Notes: generated from the letters alone by a model not told the origin. A stretch of DNA of 64,000 nt from Hexactinellida sp. DTS-2022 (GCA_028753945.1 JAPNXP010000009.1:5146001-5210000), one strand, 5' to 3'; positions 24,401-34,539 are shown, numbered from the stretch's first letter. Numbers and translations are program-made.

Positions 24401-27250
24401 CTAACTGTGTCTTACAAAATTAGATAGTTCCTGCGAAGTTAATTAATTATCAATATAGTTTCATTCTGTGGAGTTCTCGTTTTCTGATAACAATATTCGC
24501 TAACCAACGTGTTCCTACTAAGCAGAGTTGATTGTAATTCAAAGACTAATAATTTAATCAGCCATGATTAATAGTCATTGGACAATGTTTATATTTCGGA
24601 AGCTTCAATTTTTAATTTGCATATTTGTATATGTATCATTGAATTCAAATTCTTTTTTTACATAATTCGTGCGGATTATCAGTGAAATTGCTGAACTGGG
24701 AAATATATAAATCACAATATTGTCTAGGTTACTGGTTGTGAATAAGAGTATATTAGAGTCGCTATGCAGTTTAGTAAAGATTATATCGTTAGAAACAGTT
24801 CATCAAATTCCATCATTAAATACGAATTGTACACAATAAAAATGGTAGCTGAGCCATAATTTATTGAGACTAATTCGGAAAGATTATTCATATACACTTG
24901 CTAATCTAATTAACTGATGAAATCTACACTCTCTCGTTACAAACATATATTCCGAACTCTTATAATATAATCAAACAGAAATTTACCAAGAGTTTTGTTT
25001 CTCTGTTCCATCTGCTGTGGTGTTTCAGTTTGTTCCACTCGCGCTATTGTATAACCTCTGTCAACCAAAGTCTCGGCAAACCTACCGAAGGCAATCTCAG
25101 GAAACCCGCAGTGAGCAATTTCACCCTTCATAAGTGAAATACCCAGCTCACGCACAGCAACTACTGCATCCATGTGATAGAGTTCGTAGAACTTTCCAAC
25201 CTAAATATATCAAATAACGAAATTATTCAAATGTATTGAGAAAAATAATAATGACAAAACATAAAAATTACATAGAACACAGCAAAATAAATAAAAATAT
25301 AAAAACCCGTTTTCTCATCATTGAATAAATACAACATTCGTGGAAATTATCTCTTAGGACCAACTTGCGGCACAGCGAAAAATCTCAACTGTGTCACAAG
25401 TTTACTTGCACTTAGTTTTAAGCTTTGTTTTTCCCAGTATTTTTACTATGTTTAAGTCAAGTTTAAGCATAACAAATAAACGAAAACTGGGCCATATGAT
25501 GATGATGTACATGAATCTCTCAAAAAAACAGTACAAATAACTGCATCGATCAATAACTGATTACGTAGTTTATCAAAATGTGCATTGGTTCAGAGAGTCA
25601 AGATCCATTACTACGCATACAATGTCCTATGCTATTCTAGATTTCTCAAATATTACGTACATAAAATATTTTGTTGTGTGAACAAATTCGTGTGATTCAA
25701 ATTAAGGAATAGTAGGTTTGCGAAAACACGCGTGCTTCAGCTCTTAGAAAGGACGTACTATATAATGTACGCGAGTTAGAGCTCAGAGTGAATTTAAATT
25801 CCTGGCCAACAAGGTTCCCGCGAAAAAATGTTAATAAGCCCAGGTCTGAAGACAAAATAAATAAAACAATTAATCCTTCATCGCATATAAAACCATTACC
25901 AAAATGAACTAACAACAAAATAGTATTTACCTTAAAGCATAGCATAGTATCAAAATTGTTGCACTTGATTTCCCACCATTGTTTTTGAGCAGGTGTTAAA
26001 TTGGCCAAAAATTTCTGTGGCACAAAAAGTGATCTCGGGTTGTAGTCTGGATCAGATGATTTTCTTCCCTCCTTGTCCTTAATTTGCGTGGGTTGTAACC
26101 AAATTTGCTTCTCATGCATATACTGAATGTTTTGAGAACTTTTAATAGTTGAATCTGCTAAAGATTCTATTTTGAACGAGCTAATATCTGAACTCTGAGA
26201 TACATTAGAACACTGGAACTTAGCAAGATTGGATTTAGAAATCGGAGCTAAACTTGGAGATTTACTATTTTCAACTCCCTTACGGAAGCGGTTAAGAACT
26301 GGGGTGCTCGTGGGGGTTGATACAACAGAGGAAACGCTAGTATTAAAAAAATTTCTATGTTTTTTCGATTTGGCCGAACCCTTTTGAGTTGGAGAGCTAT
26401 CCACTATTTCCATTTGATCATCTGAACTTTCTGTTTCAATAAAAATGCTCTCTTCGTTGGGGACGTACTCCAAGTCAGAATCCGATTCCAACACTCTGGC
26501 TCTTTTTCGTTTCGATTGAGAATATGGTTTAGACTTCCTTTTTGAGCCGCGAACTAAATTGTAGCCGGATGGATCTCTTTTGATAGACCTTATAACTTCA
26601 TCTTCTGACTAAAAACAAGTACAAAAATTTATTTTATTACAATTCTATTAATTAACAACGGTTTTAATTTGTTACGTATGTAATTCCTCTATCTAGAATT
26701 TGTATTAAATATTACTTAAATATAAAATTTATAGTATATTTTTGAATAATCGAATTTAATTCTGTGTAACAACCTCAGATAGAGATAAATTATTTGCTAC
26801 TCCTTCTTCCAAAGAATCCATCCTCTCGCTAGGAGGAAGATTAAATAAATAATTTGCTTTCAATAGAGCTGATTTCGAACTTTCTCCTAACTGGTCCAGA
26901 TCAACACCAATTGGAGACTTGTCTAGCTGAAATAAGTGAATATTGTCTCCAGACTGCCAGGTAGTATAGGCTGTTTCAGTGAGATAACGCAAATGCCACT
27001 CAATATAGTCCAAACTTCCTTGTCTATTATACTCGTTGGAAAGGGAATCTTGTACAATAATAGCTGGACACCAACCATCATCTGAATTTCCCCATACCAA
27101 CGTATTTAAGGCATAATCTTCCCTGACATCGTCTCTTGATATAATCTTACTTTCAGAAAACTTCTCACTTGTACAAATTTGTTTGGATTTAAAGAACGTA
27201 AGGAGAGAAGTGTTATCGTTGCCAGTAAAAGCTTGTTTTGATTTGTTCAT
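8738..27250 (-). CDS. MSH6: MSH6 mismatch-repair ATPase, nine exons (whole gene)
   Basis: MSH6 pairs with MSH2 as MutS-alpha to recognise base mismatches and small loops in nuclear DNA. Nine exons with GT-AG borders join in phase: 27250-26774, 26608-25931, 25200-24987, 23447-22968, 22546-22388, 22315-22024, 16269-15735, 14602-14203, 9417-8738. Their total is 3915 nt, or 1304 residues plus stop, close to the 1360 of human MSH6. Residues 15-20 (SLLTFF) form a degenerate PCNA-binding box. Residues about 50-110 (LVWG..GWCP) look like a diverged PWWP domain. F389-Y390-E391 is the mismatch-reading Phe-x-Glu. [10 protein letters not shown] (1091-1100) is Walker A and [11 protein letters not shown] holds Walker B Asp1171. 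AATAAA on the minus strand lies at 8591-8586. The gene spans 18.5 kb because introns 6 and 8 are packed with transposons. ALYREF sits antisense in intron 8. Confidence 0.95.
9537..9832. repeat. GGGCTTAAGTCC internal-repeat element in intron 8
   Basis: About ten direct and inverted copies of AAGGGCTTAAGTCC-like units. The motif is nearly self-complementary, so the region could fold on itself. It resembles the inside of a hAT MITE (it starts near CAGGCAAAGGGC), but I found no matching target duplication. Confidence 0.55.
10143..10796 (+). CDS. ALYREF: ALYREF / THO complex subunit 4, mRNA export adaptor
   Basis: Encodes 217 residues in one exon. The N-terminal [13 protein letters not shown] is the UAP56-binding motif. 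It is followed by an RGG-rich arm (residues about 20-60). Residues about 83-160 form an RRM with RNP2-like LNISNL and RNP1-like KGTAEVIY. An Arg/Ser-rich stretch leads to the C-terminal second UAP56-binding motif [19 protein letters not shown] joins the TREX complex, binds spliced mRNA and hands it to NXF1 for export. The gene lies antisense within intron 8 of MSH6. No introns are seen, unlike many animal ALYREF genes, so a retrocopy that took over is possible, but all motifs are intact. It is more GC-rich than its surroundings. No AATAAA follows closely; ATTAAA at about 10901 may serve. Confidence 0.93.
   Translation: MAEEMVDLSLEDIIKKTGISRSGRGGGRSIRGRRAGPRRGGGGIGLSRGQIRPRPYSFGSSERLDRWQHDMYRGQLVRDRDRYSGAKLNISNLDFGVSDSDIEELFGEFGPVKKAGVHYDFSGRSKGTAEVIYYRSEDAEKAIKQYNGVPLDGRPMKIEIVTGNPSSSSRMSSRRPSRRPSGRGAAKSASTPRTPRVMPTAEELDAELEKYQAEKEK
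11169..11324. mobile_element. hAT MITE, 8-bp duplication
   Basis: Ends CAGTGGTTCTCAACCTGG and its complement (..GGTTGAGAACCACTG), flanked by CTCTAAAG at 11161-11168 and 11325-11332. The ends are typical of widespread hAT MITEs. Confidence 0.92.
11726..11832. mobile_element. small hAT MITE
   Basis: Starts CAGTGGCGGCGC and ends CGCCGCCCCTG. Flanks TTTCGGTC and TTTCGTTC match at 7 of 8. Related to the element at 35068-35182. Confidence 0.75.
12795..12875 (+). repeat. Helitron-like 3' tail fragment
   Basis: Contains TAAGGCCGCGCAACGG and GGCGAAGCGCCGAACTGTTG, resembling the tail at 20605-20695. No 5' partner is recognised. Confidence 0.5.
13276..13448. mobile_element. mariner/pogo-type MITE
   Basis: Left end CAGTAGATGTAGGATATAAG after TA. 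Right end CTTATAACCAGCATCCACTG. TATAAGCACAC repeats inside. The right TA is not preserved. Confidence 0.65.
14203..14602 (-). CDS. MSH6: MSH6 exon 8
   Basis: Encodes [20 protein letters not shown] through [10 protein letters not shown], which comes directly before the ATPase domain. Acceptor CAGAG|GATTAC, donor GGAG|GTATGT, phase 1. The 4.8-kb intron 8 follows. Confidence 0.93.
15083..15542. mobile_element. hAT element in MSH6 intron 7
   Basis: Ends CATGAATCGACC and GGTCGATTCATG, flanked by ATGATCGT at 15075-15082 and 15543-15550. Both sides carry repeated GGCCGAG units in opposite orientation. Confidence 0.85.
15735..16269 (-). CDS. MSH6: MSH6 exon 7 (lever and clamp)
   Basis: Encodes [20 protein letters not shown], then [34 protein letters not shown] and [13 protein letters not shown], the clamp region. 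Acceptor AATAG|GATAC, donor GAG|GTAACC, phase 0. Upstream intron 6 is 5.75 kb. Confidence 0.93.
16270..18200. other. MSH6 intron 6, left part
   Basis: Mostly unremarkable AT-rich intron. A decayed TAGCCGGGGTAATTATAAAT fragment of the mariner MITE type at 41232 lies at 16636-16715. No gene is seen. Confidence 0.5.
18207..18279. repeat. short GC-rich inverted repeat
   Basis: CAGGGCCGGCGGA at the left and TCCGCCGGCCCTG at the right, 73 bp in all. It looks like a minimal hAT MITE, but the flanks do not match. Confidence 0.65.
18335..19083. mobile_element. hAT element carrying a Helitron-like insertion
   Basis: Begins CAGGGATCGGCAC and ends GTTGCCGACACCTG, with ATCTATAC at 18327-18334 and 19084-19091. 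The Helitron-like copy at 18402-18923 lies inside. The duplicated target is itself the start of a Helitron head (TCTATACTATTAAAAC at 19085), so the hAT landed in the first bases of that Helitron. Confidence 0.85.
18402..18923 (+). mobile_element. Helitron-like family A, full copy
   Basis: A|TCTATATTATTAAATCTCG head, then a GT-rich microsatellite and TTTGTCCGGATTGTAT. Two tandem units follow, each with AGCTTTCAACGGGTATTATA and TTGTTGTTGTTTACACAAA. The tail is GCGGCCGTTAACTTGAGGTG..CGACCGAGACCGAAGGGCTCG|T. It has no coding capacity. Confidence 0.75.
20123..20598 (-). mobile_element. Helitron-like family A, inverted copy
   Basis: On the minus strand it runs A|TCTATATTATTATAACTC .. GAAGGGCTCG|T, with the same tandem units as 18402-18923. 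Confidence 0.72.
20605..20695 (+). repeat. Helitron-like 3' tail, second subfamily
   Basis: GGCCGCACAGCGGCTG..GCGCCGAACCGTCG..GAAGGGCTCG|T. The tail is diverged from family A. It could be the 3' end of the element whose head starts at 19085. Confidence 0.55.
20701..21690. other. MSH6 intron 6, right part
   Basis: AT-rich intron with no gene or repeat boundary that I can support. Confidence 0.4.
21693..21769. mobile_element. 77-bp mariner-type MITE
   Basis: CCGTATTACCTAGAATAGTA at the left; a matching GGCTACTATTCG..AATAAGG at the right. TA lies on both sides (21691-21692, 21770-21771). Same family as 41232-41457. Confidence 0.75.
22024..22315 (-). CDS. MSH6: MSH6 exon 6 (lever start)
   Basis: Encodes [18 protein letters not shown] through [11 protein letters not shown]. 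The donor must be AGAAA|GTTGGT (phase 2). With it the junction reads LLRKIHTFG, matching other MSH6 proteins. The nearby GTAACT donor would break the frame into exon 7. Confidence 0.9.
22388..22546 (-). CDS. MSH6: MSH6 exon 5
   Basis: Encodes [20 protein letters not shown] and following residues, matching the AL.ALGG.V.YL segment of other MSH6 proteins. Acceptor CTCAAG|GGTTA, donor CTCAG|GTATTC, phase 1. It is 72 bp from exon 6. Confidence 0.88.
22968..23447 (-). CDS. MSH6: MSH6 exon 4 (connector domain)
   Basis: Acceptor GCATTTAG|GACAC. Encodes [19 protein letters not shown], then [17 protein letters not shown] and the lead into the lever domain. Donor CTAG|GTATAC, phase 1. The ATG further upstream in this frame is intronic. 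Confidence 0.92.
23795..23947. mobile_element. decayed hAT MITE in MSH6 intron 3
   Basis: CAGGAATTCATCTAGGCG at the left and TCTGGATGAAAGCCTG at the right. It is related to the intact copy at 45157-45341. The flanks no longer give a clean duplication. Confidence 0.6.
24987..25200 (-). CDS. MSH6: MSH6 exon 3 (mismatch-binding domain)
   Basis: Encodes [12 protein letters not shown] through [17 protein letters not shown]. It contains the Phe-Tyr-Glu mismatch wedge (389-391) and [10 protein letters not shown]. Acceptor TTTAG|GTTGG, donor CTTG|GTAAAT, phase 1. Confidence 0.95.
25931..26608 (-). CDS. MSH6: MSH6 exon 2 (residues 160-385)
   Basis: Begins after TTTTTAG with [17 protein letters not shown]. 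It continues through a disordered, acidic and basic-rich linker with a [17 protein letters not shown] nuclear-localisation-like cluster. It ends [17 protein letters not shown], the start of the mismatch-binding domain. Donor AAG|GTAAAT, phase 0. Confidence 0.92.
26774..27250 (-). CDS. MSH6: MSH6 exon 1 (residues 1-159)
   Basis: Carries the start codon, the PCNA-box-like SLLTFFKSK and the PWWP-like LVWG..GWCP segment. It ends GAG before GTTGTT, phase 0. The 165-bp intron 1 follows. Confidence 0.9.
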
Positions 27251-28153
27251 TGGTAATAATGATGTCTAATCGATCTGTGAAAACAAGTGTATATAATTCA
27301 ATTTAACTGATTATAAATTCAATTTTGTTAGGACTGTGCTTGTACTGTGAAAAATTGACAAATACACTAAGTAATAACGATATCAATTACTTCAGAACTT
27401 GTCACAGGAACATACTCTATCAGTAAGAAGGAGACAATGTGATATTAGTGCAATCAAACAAAAGGAACTCGATTCAAAATATAAAAATAATAAGCATGAA
27501 ATATATGTTTAAAGAAAGCTCTACTGTTCTTTCACAAACTAAAAAGTAGATGAGCGATTGTGTCAATAATGTCTGCTTTAATCTATACTAAAACTACAAT
27601 GCGTAATATATTATGATAATCCAGTAATCATGACAAGAGTTCAAATTTCCAAATGAAAACACAATGATTGTTGGTAATGGTAACTCTTTAGTGTTTTTTG
27701 TGAATCTCGGATTCACATTTTAAATTTTGTTCACCAAAATTGGGACTTGTCAAGCTAATATACATTTTAATTTCATGAAACAGTTGAATAAGTGTGCCCT
27801 AGAAACAGGTCTAATATAGAAAAAATAGTTATTTTCCCCAAATAGCAAGCGCTGAATAATAAATCAAGGCTGGCCTACAAATATTACGATGCACTAATTT
27901 ATGGGGGTGTATACATATTTAATACCTGCCTTAAAATAGTACTATAAAGTAATTCGTAAAATAATTCAGTTTGATATTTCCGTCTACCTAGTATGTAGTT
28001 ATTTCTTTTTGATTTTGGTAACCAACATGTGATGAGATATACAAATGGTCAGCTACCAAATTAGAGGATGATATACGTATATTTAAACACTTTCGCATAT
28101 ACACAACTAATTAGTATGTTGATCAACAAAATACGGCAAATTGGATCAGGATA

Positions 28154-28203
28154 CATATAATGAAAAGTCGAGTGAGCATGCTCACTCGACTTTTCATTAT
28201 ATG
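28154..28203. repeat. 50-bp perfect palindrome
   Basis: Two 25-bp arms with no spacer, centred between 28178 and 28179 (GAGCATGCTC at the centre, CATATAATGAAAAG at the outer edge). It stands directly before a Helitron-like tail fragment (28204-28250, AAAAGTCGTT..AAGGCTCGT). Confidence 0.95.
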
Positions 28204-28588
28204 GAGGTATTGAAAAGTCGTTAAAGCAACTGAGTCCAAAAGGCTCGTATTATATTAATATGATGACATCGTCACAATCCTCAGTAAAGAACTGAATTAT
28301 GTTCCTATAGAGTATACGTATTTGATGTAAAAGTCAAAAAAGATATTCGGATTCAAAACATTTTACGGTAATAAATTGATCTAGAATAAACATGAGTGAC
28401 TATCTGTTGAAAATTGTGAGGTCATCCAAATTAATTTTAGTTAATTATTAAAAACTATATTTAGAAGAAAGCTTTAATAATTATTATTGATACATTCAGA
28501 AGGAACTAGTCAAACGGCTGCTGATGATTGGACATCATGGCGGTAATACATGCTGAGGAAAAAAGGGGAAATAATGTAATTTCGAGAC

Positions 28589-29362
28589 CTACATGGAAGG
28601 AAGTTCCGCTTTGACTGAAATATAGGGCGTAAGAGCACTATTCTCTGGACTATTCACCATATTTACAAAAGAAGATTGAATAGAGTGCAATGAAATTGGG
28701 ATGTGTGTCGGAGTAATTATCGTTGGAGTCGGGGCAAGAAGAGAGAAAGCTTGTATTTTGGAATTGGCAGGTAAGTTAATAATTTCTTGATGCTCGTTTC
28801 TCCGAGGTAATAACTTGTCGCTAACAAAGGTTTTTCCTGTACCTGCTTGAGAAATATCAAGAGAATAATTAGCAATATTATTAATCTCTTGATTGGAGAT
28901 GGTACTGGTAGGAAATATGTTATTCACAAGAATGTTGGTGTCGCTATTAACAATTGGTATATATGGATGTGGGTATATTGATGGAAGGTTAAAATGTAAC
29001 GCGGGAATAACATATGAATGTTGTGTTAAACGCTGGCCTGATGACTGTATAAATCCCTGAAAAATCCCTTCATTGCTGCAATTCTTATTTCTATCATGAC
29101 TCAGATTGGGCTTACTTCTTCTCTTAGGACGGTATTTATAACCGGGATGATCAGTCATGTGTTGTGCTCTCAGTTTTTTCGCTGCTTCGACAAAAGGAAA
29201 TTTGTCTTCATCTGAGAGTTTCTTCCAATTGGTACCCAATATTTTGGAAATCTCAGAATTATGCATCTTTGGGTTTTTGTGAGAAAGCAGCTTTCTTTCT
29301 TCCTTAGACCACACCATAAATGCATTCATTGGTCTTTTAATGTGGTCTAACGACTTGGACAT
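28589..29362 (-). CDS. SOX transcription factor (SoxB-like HMG box)
   Basis: Encodes 257 residues in one exon. Residues about 7-80 are a SOX HMG box: [19 protein letters not shown], then [21 protein letters not shown], and [28 protein letters not shown] is the SOX signature. HNSEISK and the DHPGYKYRP+R end place it nearest group B (Sox1/2/3/14/21). The box bends DNA at AACAAT-like sites. The remaining 175 residues are Ser/Pro/Ile/Asn-rich, low in complexity and without a known domain; they probably act in transactivation. The start is the only ATG before the box. It lies 1.3 kb upstream of MSH6 on the same strand; I see no functional link. The HMG assignment is certain. The subgroup is inferred from the box alone. 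Confidence 0.93.
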   Translation of the reverse strand: MSKSLDHIKRPMNAFMVWSKEERKLLSHKNPKMHNSEISKILGTNWKKLSDEDKFPFVEAAKKLRAQHMTDHPGYKYRPKRRSKPNLSHDRNKNCSNEGIFQGFIQSSGQRLTQHSYVIPALHFNLPSIYPHPYIPIVNSDTNILVNNIFPTSTISNQEINNIANYSLDISQAGTGKTFVSDKLLPRRNEHQEIINLPANSKIQAFSLLAPTPTIITPTHIPISLHSIQSSFVNMVNSPENSALTPYISVKAELPSM

Positions 29363-29399
29363 ATTGAGAGCATCCCTTAATTGGTTGGTTGATAGTATT

Positions 29400-30960
29400 T
29401 TAAGAGTACAGATTAGCGATGATTATTGAATTTGTATTGCAATCACTAAATTTATAGCATTTTTACTACAGGATACAGGATACTTGACTAATCTAACCGA
29501 ACCATGGTTAATTTAGGAATTATTATTTAAAATATATTATAGTGAGAACAGAAACCGAGGACTAACAACTACTTTATCTAGGTAGACGTAGAAATGCAAA
29601 CGCTGTATGTTCAAGACTGCAAAATTTTAATGTGGAAGAAGTCGGTTATAATAATTTACCCTAACATAATGATGTGCTCATATTTCGCTAAGACTTGCCA
29701 TTGTCGAGCTCACGCACGCAAAGCTAACCTCTTCTGTAAAATAAGATGCGCGCTTCTCCTCTATACATGCAGCAATGAGTCTTGGCAAAACAATATCTGA
29801 GTATATCTCATAAAATGATATGAATACATGCAGTCAAACCTTTAAGATATGAGACCCATACTCACCAAGCCACTCGATTTGGGATGCTATTTCACGTTTA
29901 TGCTTACCATGTACTCATAATAATAATTCATATTTTCATAAATATATAAAGCATAGCAAATTAAGTGCTTTGAAACAAAACCAGATTTGAGCTCCGAATT
30001 GTTAAGAATTCAATAAATGAATGCAGTGCAGTGTGATTAAGGACTCAATTGCGTATTGGGAAAAGAAGGAAAGAAAATTAATTAAACACATAATATAACA
30101 ATTTAATTATATTAAAAGATTGCTTCTGTTCAAACTTACATCAATAGGATAGAAGATACATCATACCCCAACCCCGAAAATATCTAAGTATATACAGAGA
30201 AACACATATATTATAGGCACTAAATAATTTATATAGCTATATAAGTTATTAATAAGTTTTAATAAGTTCTTCAGGGGCGTAGACTCAAGATAGAATTGGT
30301 AGGGAAAATTTTCCGAGCTTTTTCGCCTTTGATTTATATAGTATAGTTCAAATTTTTAATATCTCTCATGATGCCTTTTTTGTGCTAATTAAGCTACTTT
30401 ACCAGGGGCCAACCGATCGGCATCTGGTCAAGATAAACTGGTAATTTGTTTACTAATTTATAGCTTCTACGATATTTAATGTATAAACTATTAAACGAAA
30501 TTGTAACGGTATTTCTCATATCTGGATAATGCAGACAAGTTTTTATTAGATCAGGATTGGGCCTGAGAAAATGAATTCGGGGGGGGGGGGGGGGGGGCTC
30601 GGGCCGAAAATATAGGCCCATTGCTACCTCTAGTCCTCATCCTTTGATTATACGTCGAGAATAAAGTGCTGCTCATTAGAGAAATTGCTTAGTTCGCAGT
30701 CAAAATTTCTCGATAGTTTCTTGAAACGATCTAAATTCGTATAACTTCATTTAGTTAGTTGGTTTAATGACTACAAAAAATGATTGAAGTAATTCTAAGT
30801 GTGATAAATACTAATTTCAAATGCAGTATAAGTATTCCAAATAAATTAGTAGACAATACTATAAACCTGATCCTGAGTCACAAAAATCTATATCTCAATT
30901 CCAATAATTTTTCTACAAATTTAACCCAATTCTTAGAAAAAATTAAGTGAGCTCGAGGGT
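29400..30960. other. intergenic with a 19-G run
   Basis: No gene seen. A hAT-like end (CAGGGGCGTAGACTCAAG) occurs at 30273. A run of 19 G at 30579-30597 stands out. Confidence 0.5.
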
Positions 30961-31499
30961 TCACTTAACTTAATTTTTTTCTTTTTGACTGTGCCGACTA
31001 CTATGTTGTGGAGTCAATGTGGACCAGTATTGAAAATCCAGTATTGAAAAATCCAGAATCGCGAGATACTCCTATGACAGTATGATTTTTGGAAAATATT
31101 AATAAGGAGCGCGAAAATCTTCTATACCGTACCATTAATTTTTGATTTTGAAGTATGAAAATTGGATCAGACCTGGGTTAGGAGCGTATTTATAAATGGC
31201 TCTATAATACACTGCATGGGTTACAGATGGCATGCACCTGGGGTCACGATTTTTGACACATTTTTAAACCTATTAAATGTAAAAACAGGAACAGTAAATA
31301 GCGCCCAAATTTGCATTTATAAGCATTCTTTTAAAGAAAGAAATTCCACACATTTTCAGTCACGAATTTTCAAATTGGGCTTCGTTTGTGACATAATTGA
31401 GTTATTTATTACCTTTGTTTTCTAACACTTCAGTTCAATTGAAAATGTTAAATCTAATTCCAATTTTTCAACTTGTGGTAGTTATATTGATTCAACTTG

Positions 31500-31938
31500 T
31501 GAGTCAACTAGGCTTCTACTTTCTAATCGAAAACAATTAATATACTGACGAATTTAATTCTAATTAATTTAATTTGCATATAGTAAACATAAACATAAAG
31601 AGACTCTTCCAATATATTTTTAGGGGACTTATAATTATCGAGTGTACTGAATTCAAATATTGTATAGGGAAATTCATTAAAAATTCATTTAGCGAATTAT
31701 GTGCGATTAAGTTAATTTTAATGCTTCTCAGAATGTGATAATGACGTCATAACTTGTCGAGGTGTGAGAAATTTTGGGTGGAAACCTCAACTTGTTGGCG
31801 GGAACCAAAAGTTACCCCTATATGCCAAAATTCACATTTGGAAATCGTCCAGTTTCTTCAATCAACTCGGAACATACAAACAAATATATATACCTATATA
31901 GTACACACCCACCCACCCTTGTGTTTTAATAGTATAGA
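31500..31938 (-). mobile_element. Helitron family B head fragment
   Basis: On the minus strand it starts A|TCTATACTATTAAAACAC and includes CCTCGACAAGTTATGACGTC, shared with copies near 37363 and 38751. No 3' end of the family is attached, so the inner boundary is approximate. Confidence 0.55.
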
Positions 31939-32042
31939 TTTATACTAAATAGTAAATAACCACCAAAATATAATGCCTCGAAATAGATGCTGTCGACACA
32001 GCTGTGTTTTTAGATTTGCAAATTTCTTACTAGATCTCTTAA

Positions 32043-32589
32043 TCTATATTATTAAATCTCGATTGTTGTGTGTTTGTTTATGTGTTCATGTTTGTTTGTC
32101 CGGATTGTATTAAAGTGATGGGGGAATAGAAACCGCATTTATATATGAGATATAAACTAATTTTTAAATGTTATAATAGGTAAACAAGTATGCTGAATTC
32201 GAATTTCGCAATTACAAATTTTCTAATATCAATATTTGTTGTTGTTGTTTACACAAATAGGTAAACAATTAATTAAAATTCAAAATCAACCTAGAAGTTA
32301 GCTTTCAACGGGTATTATAGGTAAACAATTATGCTGAACACGAATTCTGCATTTCTAAATTTATATTATGAATATTTGTGTTGTTGTTTACACAAATAGG
32401 TAAACAATTAATTAAAATTCAAAATCAATCCAGGAGTTAGCTTTTAAAGGGTATTATAAGTATATAACTATGACAAATATTACTAACTATGTAATCAATT
32501 GTTTAGTGAGGAGTAAGGCCGCGTAGCGGCCGTTAACTTGAGGTGCGTAGCACCGATCTGTCGCAAAGTAACCGAGACCGGAGGGCTCG
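32043..32589 (+). mobile_element. Helitron-like family A, full copy
   Basis: A|TCTATATTATTAAATCTCG .. GAGGGCTCG|T, with the same two tandem internal units as 18402-18923. The close match suggests recent spread. Confidence 0.77.
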
Positions 32590-32734
32590 TTAATATTAAA
32601 TTATAACAATTTATAAGTATAAAACATTACTAAATTGAAAATACCTCAGTATTTATAGAAGAGCAAGAAGTTATTAACTCTGCAGCTTTAAAAATAGAAA
32701 AACATAATGGACTCAATAATTTCATTTGTACAAA

Positions 32735-32995
32735 TAATTATGCGTCCCTTATGAATTCTAAATAAATTCTGAGAGTCCCTCATGAATTCAATTAATTCTA
32801 AGAAAAAGTCCTAGATTCGAATAAATTCTTAATATAATTCTAAGAATTGACAAACTCTCAGAAAGATCCTCAGAATTTATTTAGAATTCTAAATTTTAGA
32901 TTTTTAACGGATTCAAAGAAATTCTAAGAATTCTTAAATTTTTTTAGAATTAGACTAAGAATTAAATTTAGAATTTTTCTTAGATTTGAGTTAAT
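32735..32995. repeat. AGAATTCTAA-type simple repeat
   Basis: Many direct and inverted copies of AATTCTAAGAATT-like units. It may be the inside of a MITE; I could not define ends. Confidence 0.6.
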
Positions 32996-33251
32996 GAGGC
33001 CCCTTATGTAGTATGTACTAGTAATATTATATATATGTATAATTTGTTCTGAATAAGGTGGAACAACTCTTTTCTGGTCTAAAAAGTTTGAATATATTGC
33101 GGGATTAAAAACACAAGGTTCAAATAATTGATGTTCGGACATTGGAGGTAGACTGTCCAGAAAATATACAATTTTCAGTGTATAAATATTTATTACCACT
33201 AGAATATGAATACGCAATAGAATCAATTAAATAGTTGACACGCATACAGAT

Positions 33252-33354
33252 TCGGATCCGGTAACCTCATCTCGGATCCGGCCGGATCCCGGATCCTCCA
33301 CAAATGGGGAAATCCGGCAGGATCCGGAATCGGATCCAGGATCCGGTGCACCTC
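33252..33354. repeat. GGATCCGG repeat block
   Basis: Inverted GGATCCGG/CCGGATCC units in about 100 bp. It starts CAGATTCGG and ends near GGTGCACCTCT, like a small hAT MITE without a clear duplication. Confidence 0.55.
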
Positions 33355-33841
33355 TAATTTCTAGAAACTAGATAATCGTTCGAAATATCTGCTGTAATAA
33401 ACAAATAGTTATAAACAGTTGTATAGCCATCAAAGGAACAAAGAATAGTTTAAACTGGCCGTGCTGAGCAAATGACCGCAATGTATAGTTTAAAGATATA
33501 TAAAAATTTATTTTAACGACATTTGTTTATTTTACTGGAAATATTGTTTTCTGTGAATCAAGCAAACTCTCGTAAATCTTCACACGGACATATGACTATT
33601 CCAACACAGTTACTGGCTAGGTAATATTGAATATTATCCAAATAAAATGAGGAATTTACAGGGCTAAACTCATAGTGTGGTTTTAACATAAATAGGTTGT
33701 AATCGGCAAAATTGAAGCATTTGTTCTGCAAGTACAATCTCGTAGGGTGGTTCAAATTACCATTTTCCTAATTTTTATAGGCTTGGGTAATTTTGGATGC
33801 AGTACTTAATCTATTTTTGATAGAATTCACTAAAATATGTA

Positions 33842-34022
33842 CAGTAGAACCTCGTTAATACAGACACCACGGAAGGTAAATTTGTTCGCTTTATCCGGAG
33901 TTCGTATTAACCGGAGTAATAACCATTGAATAGCCATTGTAGCGACCTGATATTGTGGAACTGTTTGTTCGTCTTATCCGGATATTCATATTAACCGTTT
34001 TCGTACTAACGAGGTTCTACTG
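33842..34022. mobile_element. pogo-type MITE
   Basis: Ends CAGTAGAACCTCGTTAATAC and TACTAACGAGGTTCTACTG, TA on both sides (33840-33841, 34023-34024). CAGTAGAACCTCGTT is typical of pogo/Tigger-derived MITEs. A second, right-decayed copy is at 47272-47431. Confidence 0.85.
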
Positions 34023-34539
34023 TATTTGTGAACTCATTACACCATGCAATAAATTGATTGTTCTAATGACCATGAAATAGGGCACTTTTGTCCGGTAAAT
34101 TTAATTATTGTTCGTTTTCGTGATAACTTATGCTTCAATTATACCCTTATTACAAATTGTATACTTCATACAAGCATGAATGCAATAAGTCAGCTATCTA
34201 ATATAATTAAAATCAATACCACAAACCTCTGTTTGTGATGAATTAACCATGTCATTTCTTAGGAATAAAACATTGCATCCAGATCTAGGCTACAAACTTA
34301 GTTAAAAATCATGTTTACCATGGAATTCGGATGTATTTAACTATTTCACTAAATTAAGACATGAAAGTATCTCCGATGGAGACAGTAATCCATCTGTCAG
34401 AGGTGTAGAGAAATTAGTAATGTTGGAGTTTTGGAAGTATGGGATAAAGCTAAATTAGTCAAGTGGGGACGAAGGATAAACTCAAATGGTGAATTTAAGT
34501 TGATGCAAATGGAAATTATTCAATTGAGCGTACTAATGT

